Assembly: GCA_015231715.1 (NCBI GenBank)
Contig: JADGBB010000009.1
Span: forward strand, 1-36,275
Length of the DNA stretch: 36,275 bases
Source: Candidatus Omnitrophota bacterium
GTDB taxonomy: Bacteria; Omnitrophota; Koll11; Tantalellales; Tantalellaceae
Direction: 5' to 3'
Below, one piece after another: positions 1 to 7,353 of the stretch. Each line of letters opens with the position of its first letter. The stretch's first letter is position 1. The notes beneath the pieces were generated by a model that searched no databases, had not been told where the DNA came from, and saw only the letters and a list, made by a program, of their open reading frames with translations. The position numbers and the translations under genes were made by a program.

Positions 1-102
1 GAAGCACTTACCGCAAGGTTATCTTTGATGGATTTGTTAAGAGTTACACCAGCTAAAATTAAGGACTTTAAAATCAAAGAATTTCAACATAGTTTTTGGT
101 GA
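1..102 (+). CDS. C-terminal end of a gene entering from the left, possibly a transposase
   Basis: Frame 1 is open from the window edge to a TGA at 100-102 and encodes 33 residues ending RVTPAKIKDFKIKEFQHSFW. The basic, aromatic tail resembles the C-termini of some IS transposases, but this is only an impression. The gene start lies outside the window. The 150 bp that follow hold no other gene. It could also be a chance open frame, since it is short. Confidence 0.35.
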   Translation, partial: EALTARLSLMDLLRVTPAKIKDFKIKEFQHSFW

Positions 103-253
103 CAAAGTTTTACCGGACAGCATTGTATAAAAGTATAAGTCTAGACAAGCGGCAAAATAGAATTTTAAATTGAGATTTAAAAATCCCGAATTGATGAAAG
201 TTTGTGCTTTTTTTATTTAAATTTCACGCAAGAATACGTTAAGAGAAAAAAAT

Positions 254-281
254 TTTGGAAATTGAGAGTTTTCTGTTATAA
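254..281 (+). promoter_or_regulatory. Candidate sigma70 promoter for the large exported protein
   Basis: TTGGAA (254-259), a 16-bp spacer and a perfect TATAAT (276-281) lie about 65 bp upstream of the start codon at 348. The match is by eye. No other -10 of similar quality is seen between 103 and 347. Confidence 0.5.
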
Positions 282-347
282 TCTTGCATAAGTTTGGACT
301 AGCTTAAAAAGAACTAAATGGATTTTATTTTAAAGGAGAAAATCTAT

Positions 348-3300
348 ATGAAAAAAATTATATCTTGTTTAGTTGTATTCGCGTTTATGGTCAACAGCGT
401 TTGTTACGGTCTGGCGCCTGTTGCCGGTAGTCTTGTGGAAGATACAAGAACCGCTATGCGGGCTATGGCCGATAGAGAATATCTGGCTGAGAAAGGATTT
501 GGGTTCGCAAAGGGTATGGAGTTTTTTGAGGAACTTTCATATGTAACATCAAATTTCAAGGTATTACCTCCTAATAATGGCGAAGAAGTTAAGATCAAAA
601 ATTGGATAGATGTTTCAAAAAGCGGATATCCGGAAGAAATGATAAAAGGCAGATTTTTTGAAGTTTTAAAAAATGAAGAGGGGGGTCTGAGAGGAGTTGA
701 CATTGTACGGGCTTTCAAATTGTACATAAATATTTATGGAAATATACCTATGGATAAAATATTCATCGAAACGGGTATACTGTTGGATGAAAACGGAAAA
801 AGAAATAATAAAGCAATAAATGCCGCTGAGATAAGTATTGATAAAACACCGAAAGGTGAAATTGATAAAGTTATATTAACGCTTGATGAAGAATATCTCG
901 AAGGGTTATACGAAGACAGAAATAACGATAAGGTTATATATAAATTGGTTAAAGGCGAGGGGGCACAGAACGATGAATACAGATACATATCTTTATTCTG
1001 GGGCAGGTTTTTTAATTTAGCTATGCATGAAGTTACGCGTATCAGTAAAAAAACAAACGAAAGCGCCAACGGTTACTATGCTCATGTTACCAGAGAAGGC
1101 AAAGGGGAAATACAGATAAATAAAAAAGAATATGTGAGAGAACCTAAAAAGGGTGACGGCCCTAATGATAGAACAAAAATGAATAGTCTTCATATAGGCA
1201 GAAGATATCATTTAGACCTTAAAGCTATTAAATTATGGGAAGTAACCTCAAGATGTATGCCCGAAAATTTTCCGACAAAACAGTATAACTCTTATTTTAA
1301 CGCGAGAGCGGCATGGCTTTTAAATACATCTAAATGGAGGGATGAATTTAAAGCAAAAGGTTATGAGTCGCCGGGCGATTTAGCGAAAGAGTGGGAGCAT
1401 TTAGAAGAATGGGAAAAAATGTATGTTTTAAATATAGCCTCTCAAATAAACTATGAAAAAGATATAGCAGTTGTTTCTCCGGCAGATCAGGATTCGCATC
1501 CCGGAGTAAAAAAACGGCCTTATGTGGAATATGCCGAGTTCTCGATACCGAAGAACCCGAATATCGGTGAGATCCGCGTATGGAAAGACAAAGCAACAGA
1601 AAACAAATGTATAGTATTTCAGTATCAGCCCGTGAATAAGCAAGGCTCTAAAAAAGGCCGTTGGGAAGCGCTTAAGAATAGTGACGGAACAGATTTTTCA
1701 TTTCAACTTTCCAATGGTGATATTACCTCCATCGATCAAATGAAAGGAATAATTTATCTTGAAGAATACTCTGATGATATAAGGGATCTAGGGGTAAGAT
1801 CATATGACAGGTTTGTGGATGTGAAAGAAAGTTCAAATTATGTTGTCCCTGAAGAAGGAGAAGTTGTAACATCGGATAAAATTAGAAAGATGCTTGATAA
1901 CTATGAAAGCGTGATCAAGTATGATCTAGGCAATAGAGAATATGACGGAAATTTAAGGGCCAGACAAGAAATAGACAGAAACAACACACAAAAGCCATAC
2001 ACAATATATGTGGAACAGTTTTCTGAAGAATCAGGTAATTGGGAATACGTAGATAAGAAACTGACATCGAGTAATTCTTATTCTTTCTCGGATATGCTGG
2101 GTACATTACACTATTTTAGTGAGTCTGAGCAGCAGGTAAGAGTTGATTATTCCGGAAGGATCAATTTAAATGCAAGGCCATCAGCAATAAAAAGGGCATA
2201 TGAAAATAAAACCAATTTGATGGTAGATGCCTCTGTATCCTGTATAGATGCTTTGGCAAAAGCTGAGCCGGAAGTTGAAATTGAAAAGTATGATAAAGAA
2301 TTAGTTGGGAAAATCCTATCAATGAACAATATCGCGGAACTTGATCAAAAACAGATATGGAAAATAGTTATTGCCCTGCTTGATTTTTTAGAGGCGAAAG
2401 AAACGGAGAATAAAAACTTTGATGACATCCGCGGACTTGTTCTTGCTCTTTATTCAACTCTTCCTGAAGGTGTCTACAAAGACGACCTTTTCGGTTTTGT
2501 ATTTATTGGTTTAAAAATGCCGTTCAATAACAGAATTGTTGTAGGAAGGTATGGCGGGAGCCGGGAAGCTAGGCTTAAAGCTAAAGAAGAATTAGAAAAA
2601 AAACAGCAAGAATTGAACAGAAAATATCTTCCGGCGAACCCGATCGAAATAGCAAAAGCGGCAGAAGCTATAAAGCTCTTACCGAAGAAATGTAAAGAAG
2701 AAACAAGACTGAAGAAACTTCGGGAACTTATGCATATTTTAAGATATTCCGGCTACCATGAGAAACAAAAAGAATACATTGCCGCGGCCATAAAATTCGC
2801 GACAGGCCTGAATGTGACTGAAAACAGAGAATTAGTCTATGGAGTTTTAGACGCGTTAGTCCGTGAATATGATGTTAAGTCCCCGGAACCAAAAAAAGAT
2901 CTAAAAAGCTTATTTGACAGTTTATCCGATAGCTACAAGAACGAAGGTATCTACGCTTACAGATATAAAGTTTTTGTAAATGAATGGGAAGAATTAAAAT
3001 CATACAAGGAAAAAGGTGATAATAGAATAGTAACCGTTCAGAGAAAAATAGGGAGAATGATAAGGATACTTAATGCTTTGAGTTTTGATTACAAAGTAAA
3101 ATGTTTTCCGATATTGAAAGCGATGTTTAATTTTTATACTGAACCATTAACCAGGACAAGCATAAATGAACTGAACATTTTTTCTAAAAACCTTCGAGAG
3201 GAACTAGCAAAGCGCGAGGAAGACGTAAACAATATACTTGAGCTAATAGATATGCTGAAAACAAAAACGACAACTAAAACGACAACACGTGAAGTTGTCG

Positions 3301-4838
3301 GCAGAGCGAACAGCGATAATAAAGGAAAAAGAACAAATCAGCTTGTAGCTGAACTTTTAAACAAAGCGGAACATCCAACATTCCTTACTAGAGGACTTCC
3401 TCGTATAGGCGATATTCATGTTGAGAAAGAGGACAGTGAATTAATTTTTATGATATACACAAATGACGGCTGGAAAAAACTTACAGATGAAGATATGTAT
3501 TATAATGTAGGCGAAGTTGAAATGTTTACTCAACAAAGAGAAGAAGTACTAGTAACATATAGTACCGGGAAAGCAACATATAAATTTGATCACCTTATAA
3601 GGGAAAGAGTAAAAGAAAACGATGCAGAGTATGACAAAAGAATGAACCGTCTGGCGAAATATGAAGCGCTAAATGAGGCTCTTGATATTTTGTTGGCAAT
3701 AGAAGATTGGCAACAATATCAAAGATTAACAAGTGATCTGGATAGAGTTCTATTATTAATCTTAAATGAAGATTTCACAAGAAGTGAAAAAGAAAAGCTA
3801 ACATCTAAAGCCGTAGAAATAGCTATTAAGTTTAAAATAACAAAAACCAAAGTGCCAAACGATAATGCAAGAACAGAAAAAGAAAAAGCCGTCAATGAAA
3901 AGAATTTGGCGCACAATGCGGTAATAGGGAATATTCATTCGATGTTACAGTCATTGCGCAAAAGCCCGGGCATGCAAAAAAGCATATATGATTGGGCAGA
4001 AGCAACAAATAAACAAAAATCCCGCGAGGTAGTCGGACGCTCGAACGGTACCGATGTTTCAGAAGAACAAGAGACGATCAGAGAGACCTACAAATATATT
4101 TTAGGATTAGGATCTGATATGGGTCCTGCTTCCCGTTCGGAAGATAAACCTTTATCCGATATAGAGCAGACAGCTATGGATACACTTATCGGTCAGATGG
4201 ACGCGAAACAAATACATATTTTTATCGCGAATGATCCGGGTGATGGAGTGGCGCAGGAAAAACTTTCAGACGATATGGATAAAGCGATCAAGTCGGTCAA
4301 TAAGAATATTGAAAACAGGGGAGGAATTGGAAAACTTTATGTAGAAATACAAACCCCGGAAAGAATTTTAGCGAGGATGGAAGACGGGAAAAGAGATAAA
4401 GACAGAAAATATATTGTCATAGCATCAGGCAAAGAACTGGAAGCTTTCAATAAAGCCGTAAATGAAAAAGATGATAATGCTTATAGGATGCGGGATGTCC
4501 GGCTGATCAATATGCAGATGCCCGATGCCGAAATATCTTCAGAAGCCGGATTCACCTACAGAGTAAAAGCCATTTTTGTAGCCACAATGGCAAGGCTTGT
4601 AGACGGCAAGAACAAGATGATGCTTGATCAGTTGAAAGACTACATAACGCCCATGGCAGAGGAAGCGACTGAAACCGAAATAAACGAAATGATAAAAAAT
4701 CTTATTACGGACGACAGCGAGGATATGGAAAAAGTAAAGACCAGGATAGAAAACACAGTCAAAGGAGTAAGCCTAAAACTAATAAACACATTAAGAGAAC
4801 AACTCCACATCCTAAAACGCTTCGCCGTAATGGCCTAA
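348..4838 (+). CDS. Large exported protein of unknown function (1496 aa)
   Basis: The start at 348 is chosen over an in-frame ATG at 318 because AAAGGAGAA (332-340) sits at the right distance and the protein then opens with a clean signal peptide: MKK, a hydrophobic stretch (IISCLVVFAFMVNSVCYG) and LAP, with likely cleavage after about residue 24. The rest is hydrophilic, rich in Lys and Glu and mostly helical in character, with no transmembrane segment. A short motif recurs three times, as RIVVGRYGG (near residue 729), REVVGRAN (981-988) and REVVGRSN (1226-1233), each beside a low-complexity or charged stretch, so these may be linkers between modules. No enzymatic motif is recognised. The style of signal peptide and the length suggest Omnitrophota. 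It is a single-gene unit whose stop lies 2 bp before the RAYT element. Confidence 0.85.
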   Translation: MKKIISCLVVFAFMVNSVCYGLAPVAGSLVEDTRTAMRAMADREYLAEKGFGFAKGMEFFEELSYVTSNFKVLPPNNGEEVKIKNWIDVSKSGYPEEMIKGRFFEVLKNEEGGLRGVDIVRAFKLYINIYGNIPMDKIFIETGILLDENGKRNNKAINAAEISIDKTPKGEIDKVILTLDEEYLEGLYEDRNNDKVIYKLVKGEGAQNDEYRYISLFWGRFFNLAMHEVTRISKKTNESANGYYAHVTREGKGEIQINKKEYVREPKKGDGPNDRTKMNSLHIGRRYHLDLKAIKLWEVTSRCMPENFPTKQYNSYFNARAAWLLNTSKWRDEFKAKGYESPGDLAKEWEHLEEWEKMYVLNIASQINYEKDIAVVSPADQDSHPGVKKRPYVEYAEFSIPKNPNIGEIRVWKDKATENKCIVFQYQPVNKQGSKKGRWEALKNSDGTDFSFQLSNGDITSIDQMKGIIYLEEYSDDIRDLGVRSYDRFVDVKESSNYVVPEEGEVVTSDKIRKMLDNYESVIKYDLGNREYDGNLRARQEIDRNNTQKPYTIYVEQFSEESGNWEYVDKKLTSSNSYSFSDMLGTLHYFSESEQQVRVDYSGRINLNARPSAIKRAYENKTNLMVDASVSCIDALAKAEPEVEIEKYDKELVGKILSMNNIAELDQKQIWKIVIALLDFLEAKETENKNFDDIRGLVLALYSTLPEGVYKDDLFGFVFIGLKMPFNNRIVVGRYGGSREARLKAKEELEKKQQELNRKYLPANPIEIAKAAEAIKLLPKKCKEETRLKKLRELMHILRYSGYHEKQKEYIAAAIKFATGLNVTENRELVYGVLDALVREYDVKSPEPKKDLKSLFDSLSDSYKNEGIYAYRYKVFVNEWEELKSYKEKGDNRIVTVQRKIGRMIRILNALSFDYKVKCFPILKAMFNFYTEPLTRTSINELNIFSKNLREELAKREEDVNNILELIDMLKTKTTTKTTTREVVGRANSDNKGKRTNQLVAELLNKAEHPTFLTRGLPRIGDIHVEKEDSELIFMIYTNDGWKKLTDEDMYYNVGEVEMFTQQREEVLVTYSTGKATYKFDHLIRERVKENDAEYDKRMNRLAKYEALNEALDILLAIEDWQQYQRLTSDLDRVLLLILNEDFTRSEKEKLTSKAVEIAIKFKITKTKVPNDNARTEKEKAVNEKNLAHNAVIGNIHSMLQSLRKSPGMQKSIYDWAEATNKQKSREVVGRSNGTDVSEEQETIRETYKYILGLGSDMGPASRSEDKPLSDIEQTAMDTLIGQMDAKQIHIFIANDPGDGVAQEKLSDDMDKAIKSVNKNIENRGGIGKLYVEIQTPERILARMEDGKRDKDRKYIVIASGKELEAFNKAVNEKDDNAYRMRDVRLINMQMPDAEISSEAGFTYRVKAIFVATMARLVDGKNKMMLDQLKDYITPMAEEATETEINEMIKNLITDDSEDMEKVKTRIENTVKGVSLKLINTLREQLHILKRFAVMA

Positions 4839-4840
4839 CT

Positions 4841-4868
4841 ATGGGGTCAACCCTTGAAATGTGAAATG
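4841..4868 (+). repeat. Left end repeat of the RAYT unit
   Basis: 28 bp starting ATGGGGTCAACCCTTG, identical to the reverse complement of 5887-5914. Within it GGGTCAACCC is itself palindromic, as expected for a REP-type hairpin. Confidence 0.85.
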
Positions 4869-4905
4869 TTAGTACAAAAGTTAGAAATAATTTGAAAGAA
4901 AACAG

Positions 4906-4957
4906 CCTCCTAAAGGCGTCTTATGTAGTAGATAAAGATTAAGACGAATAAGGGAGG
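4906..4957 (+). promoter_or_regulatory. Stem-loop that can sequester the RAYT ribosome-binding site
   Basis: Two nested inverted repeats are visible. CCTCCT (4906-4911) pairs with GGGAGG (4952-4957), which is the Shine-Dalgarno sequence for the ATG at 4964. Inside this, CGTCTTA (4917-4923) pairs perfectly with TAAGACG (4940-4946). If the mRNA folds this way the ribosome-binding site is masked. Translational masking by a 5' hairpin is known for IS200-type transposases; its use here is inferred. Confidence 0.6.
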
Positions 4958-4963
4958 TTTTTT

Positions 4964-5908
4964 ATGTCTAGACCATATCGCATAGAGCTAGAAAATGGTA
5001 TTTATCATGTTTGTAGCAGAGGTAATAGACGAGGAGAAATATTTGAAGGAGATAAAGATAAATCTAGAATGCTGGATTTTCTTGTTAAAGGGAAGGCAAA
5101 ATTTAAATACTACATCTTGGGATATGTGCTGATGAGAAACCACTATCATTTTTTGATACAAACTTTGAAAGCAAATATTTCTCAGGTAATGCATTACGTG
5201 AATAGTTCATATGCATGTTATTATAATTACGTTAATAAAAAGCAGGGACATTTGTTTCAGGGAAGATACAAGGGGATATTGGTAGAACAAGATATCTATT
5301 TAAAGAAATTAACAGCGTATATACATAACAATCCGGTAAGAGCTAAGATGGTTTTGGGAGCGGGAGATTATAGGTGGAGTAGTTATAATGGATATATGAA
5401 AAAAAATGGAGATGGTATTATTGACAAAGAAATAATTAATCAATATGTGGGAATGGATGCAAAAGGATATCAAGAATTTGTTATAGCGGAATTGAATGGG
5501 GATAAAGATATAATGAAGAAAATTTATGCAGGGTGTATGTTGGGAAGTCCGAGGTTTATAAAGAGAACACTTGAGGATTTAAAGGGAAAAGTTGAAAGTG
5601 AAGAAGCTTCTTTTAAAAAGAAGCTAAGAGCTGCGGATATAGATATTGATGATATTGGCAGAATGGTAGCAAAAAGTTACGGTATGGATTTAGAAGAGAT
5701 ATATAGCAGCTCGAACATGCCTGTGATGGCAAGAAAGGTGGGTATGTATTTGGCAAAAGAATTAACAGACGGAAGTAACAGTATTATTGGTAAAAAATAT
5801 GGTGTAGGTTATTCAAGTGTCAGCAAGGCATGCAAGAGTTTGGAAACAGAAGTGAGCGACAAAGATAAACATATAATAAAGGCTATCATTTCACATTTCA
5901 AGGGTTGA
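4964..5908 (+). CDS. REP-associated Y1 tyrosine transposase (RAYT)
   Basis: This 314-aa HUH/Y1 nuclease would cut and rejoin single-stranded DNA at REP-like hairpins. The N-terminal Y1_Tnp domain carries the metal-binding HUH motif as H60-Y61-H62 (RNHYHFLI). The family signature GRYKG is at 100-104, and Y119 in LTAYIHNNPVRA is the probable nucleophile. Residues ~200-314 form a DnaA-like helix-turn-helix tail (IIGKKYGVGYSSVSKA), frequent in this subgroup. The start at 4964 has a strong GGGAGG. Translation may be limited by the upstream hairpin. All motifs are intact, so the protein is probably active. Its family includes both domesticated and mobile members. Perfect end repeats argue for recent movement or selection for the ends. 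Confidence 0.9.
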   Translation: MSRPYRIELENGIYHVCSRGNRRGEIFEGDKDKSRMLDFLVKGKAKFKYYILGYVLMRNHYHFLIQTLKANISQVMHYVNSSYACYYNYVNKKQGHLFQGRYKGILVEQDIYLKKLTAYIHNNPVRAKMVLGAGDYRWSSYNGYMKKNGDGIIDKEIINQYVGMDAKGYQEFVIAELNGDKDIMKKIYAGCMLGSPRFIKRTLEDLKGKVESEEASFKKKLRAADIDIDDIGRMVAKSYGMDLEEIYSSSNMPVMARKVGMYLAKELTDGSNSIIGKKYGVGYSSVSKACKSLETEVSDKDKHIIKAIISHFKG

Positions 5909-5914
5909 CCCCAT
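5887..5914 (-). repeat. Right end repeat of the RAYT unit
   Basis: Exact inverted copy of 4841-4868. It contains the TGA stop (5906-5908) of the transposase, and its outer end is 1 bp from the stop codon of the convergent exchanger gene. Confidence 0.85.
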
Positions 5915-5915
5915 G

Positions 5916-6875
5916 TTAACCTCTGAACAGCAAAAAAGTTATATAACATAAATAAATGGCTAAAAAAACAAAGCCTTCCCATCTGTCGATTTTATGCCTT
6001 TTCCCCGTAAACATGCAGACAAACAGTAACAGTGAAGAAAGTATCGCCATTCCGATATCCGCATTTAAAAACCTGCTAAATGGCAGGGGGCTGATCATCG
6101 AACTTACACCGAGTATGAAAAAAACATTAAAAATATTGGACCCTACGATATTCCCAACAGCTATTTCAGGCTTTTTATTGAAGGCTGCAACAACTGAGGT
6201 TGCTAATTCCGGCAAGGATGTGCCGAGAGCGACAATAGTTAATCCGACAAAAGAATTACTAAGAGACAATACTGAAGCTATGTATAATGCGCCTTCTACG
6301 ACCCATTTGGAGCCAATCCATAGACCGAAAAGACCGATCAATATGAATAACACTATTTTAACAGGATGACTTTCTTTGAGGCTTATGGTGGAGTTTAGCT
6401 CTGTATTTTCATCGGATATTCCGACAGCATAGTATAAAAATACTATAAAAAACGCTATTAATACCAATCCGTCTATCATTGTCAATCCTGAAAACCCGGA
6501 CTTATCTATGACGGCATCATTAGCCATTATTCCTAAAAGGAGAACTGCAAGCAATGATAGCGGTATACCCTTCAATACCGTGCTTTTTGTAACGGAAAGC
6601 GGAAATATAATCGCCGAAGCTCCAAGTATAAAAAGAATGTTGGCGATATTGCTTCCTAAAACATTACCTATTGCTATGTCGGCATTTCCTCTAATGCTGG
6701 CTATTATATTCACGGAGAGTTCCGGCAAAGATGTCCCGAAAGCAACTACAGTCAGTCCAATAACCAGTTCAGAGACCTTGAATCTCTTTGCTAAAGATGA
6801 CGAGCCTGTTACTAATAAGCCCGCCGACTTGATCAGGATAAAAAAACCAATTAAAAGTAATGCTATGTTATACAT
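5916..6875 (-). CDS. Ca2+/Na+ antiporter of the CaCA family (YrbG type)
   Basis: This inner-membrane cation exchanger has 319 residues and about ten transmembrane segments. It shows the two inverted alpha repeats that define the family. The first has GTSLPE (47-52) and GNVLGSN (70-76); the second has GTSLPE (217-222) and GNIVGSN (240-246). The Glu of each GTSLPE and the Asn/Ser residues of each GN..GSN bind the exchanged ions. The start at 6875 is preceded on the minus strand by GAGGAAAG. The length is normal for bacterial members, and the ion pair (Na+ or H+ against Ca2+) cannot be told from sequence. Upstream, on the same strand, lies a short DUF502-like relic that probably was the neighbouring gene. 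Confidence 0.93.
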   Translation of the reverse strand: MYNIALLLIGFFILIKSAGLLVTGSSSLAKRFKVSELVIGLTVVAFGTSLPELSVNIIASIRGNADIAIGNVLGSNIANILFILGASAIIFPLSVTKSTVLKGIPLSLLAVLLLGIMANDAVIDKSGFSGLTMIDGLVLIAFFIVFLYYAVGISDENTELNSTISLKESHPVKIVLFILIGLFGLWIGSKWVVEGALYIASVLSLSNSFVGLTIVALGTSLPELATSVVAAFNKKPEIAVGNIVGSNIFNVFFILGVSSMISPLPFSRFLNADIGMAILSSLLLFVCMFTGKRHKIDRWEGFVFLAIYLCYITFLLFRG

Positions 6876-6886
6876 CTTTCCTCGTT

Positions 6887-6988
6887 TTATTTATCCTGTC
6901 TAATGTGATCCGGTCCGATGATCCCTCCCGAGATCACAGTTTTCATAGCTTCTTCAACGCTCCAGTTCGTATTTTTAGTTTGATTTTT
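6887..6988 (-). pseudogene. Relic of a DUF502-family membrane protein (C-terminus only)
   Basis: On the minus strand an open frame of 33 codons ends at TAA (6887-6889), 11 bp before the exchanger start. It reads NWSVEEAMKTVISGGIIGP near its end, closely resembling the conserved C-terminus of DUF502 proteins (VEEAL..VISGG..P). There is no start codon ahead of this segment, and an in-frame stop lies immediately upstream (6989-6991). The rest of the gene is missing. Family assignment is from memory of the motif. Confidence 0.5.
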
Positions 6989-7025
6989 TTAGTATAACAA
7001 GAAAACCGGATGTTGTAAAGTTAAA

Positions 7026-7061
7026 GGGTCAGACCCCGTGGGTCAGACCCCGAAACTAGAA
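7026..7061 (+). repeat. Tandem REP-like palindromes upstream of the histidine kinase
   Basis: Two copies of GGGTCAGACCCC (7026-7037 and 7040-7051) lie in tandem. The second continues as CCGAAACTAGAA and is identical over 22 bp (7040-7061) to 10268-10289 at the other end of the kinase gene. The hairpin core resembles the GGGGTCAACCC core of the RAYT ends, suggesting a related family of transposase-mobilised sequences. Confidence 0.7.
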
Positions 7062-7114
7062 ATAAGAGTACAGAAAAAATCAATATGCAACCTGATTCTA
7101 TAAAATTAAAGTAG

Positions 7115-7142
7115 TTGATTTGCCTGATATTTATGGTAAAAA
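7115..7142 (+). promoter_or_regulatory. Stable-RNA type promoter
   Basis: TTGATT (7115-7120), a 16-bp spacer and TAAAAA (7137-7142). The stretch GTTGATTTGCCTGAT continues as wTTTATGGTAAAA and is the same, with one mismatch, as the promoter in front of tRNA-Ser at 12713-12740. Conservation right through the spacer suggests a promoter class used for stable RNAs in this genome. Confidence 0.55.
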
Positions 7143-7148
7143 AATCTC

Positions 7149-7325
7149 ATTTATTTACCAGAAGGGTAAATGTCGATCTAGGAAAGGCGATTTTACTTGC
7201 GATGGGAACTTGCCGGGAGTAACATATTGCTGTAGGTTAGGAAACAGTGGAGCGGCTTTGAATATATTTTCGTAAAATTCTTTTCAAGAAGAGCGGGTTC
7301 GGCATCTGTCGGGTCAGCTCTTTTT
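7149..7325 (+). ncRNA. Putative structured RNA (~177 nt) of unknown family
   Basis: A tRNA-like promoter ends at 7142 and a strong intrinsic terminator ends at 7325, with no credible ORF between. Visible helices are ATTTACC/GGTAAAT around an AGAAG loop (about 7150-7169) and GATTTTAC (about 7188) with GTAAAATT (about 7272), the latter closing a ~75-nt domain that includes a small CTGT/ACAG hairpin. The length would suit 6S RNA, but I do not see a 6S-type long rod. It could instead be a leader or attenuator of the kinase that starts at 7354. No riboswitch consensus was recognised. Confidence 0.4.
7289..7325 (+). terminator. Intrinsic terminator 28 bp before the histidine kinase start
   Basis: AGAGC (7290-7294) pairs with GCTCT (7317-7321). 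After one mismatch, GGTTCG pairs with CGGGTC (three G-U pairs) around an eight-base loop, followed by TTTTT. It ends the upstream RNA and could also act as an attenuator for the kinase. Confidence 0.7.
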
Positions 7326-7353
7326 GTGTTTATGGCTTTTGGAGATAAGGACT

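Larger units (their letters stand above)
4841..5914 (+). mobile_element. RAYT (REP-associated transposase) unit with perfect 28-bp inverted ends
   Basis: The unit consists of 4841-4868, an RBS hairpin, the transposase gene and 5887-5914. The two ends are exact reverse complements over 28 bp, beginning ATGGGGTCAACCC on the left. The transposase stop codon lies inside the right repeat. The unit fills the gap between the stop of the large exported protein (4838) and the convergent stop of the exchanger (5916-5918) almost exactly. RAYT genes are normally single copies flanked by inverted REP sequences, which fits this layout. Confidence 0.8.

Noticed and set aside
4841..4868. Intrinsic terminator of the large exported protein
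   Set aside because: The palindrome GGGTCAACCC has no T-run and is an exact inverted copy of the far end of the RAYT unit, so it is an element end first of all.
5956..6369. 137-codon open frame on the plus strand
   Set aside because: It lies wholly opposite the exchanger gene, which has clear family motifs; no ribosome-binding site or sensible product. The same applies to 6508-6903.
7149..7325. Identification of the RNA as 6S, SRP RNA, tmRNA or a cobalamin riboswitch
   Set aside because: Length alone suits 6S, but the long rod, the SRP GGAAG loop, the tRNA-like tmRNA end and the B12-box pattern are all missing.
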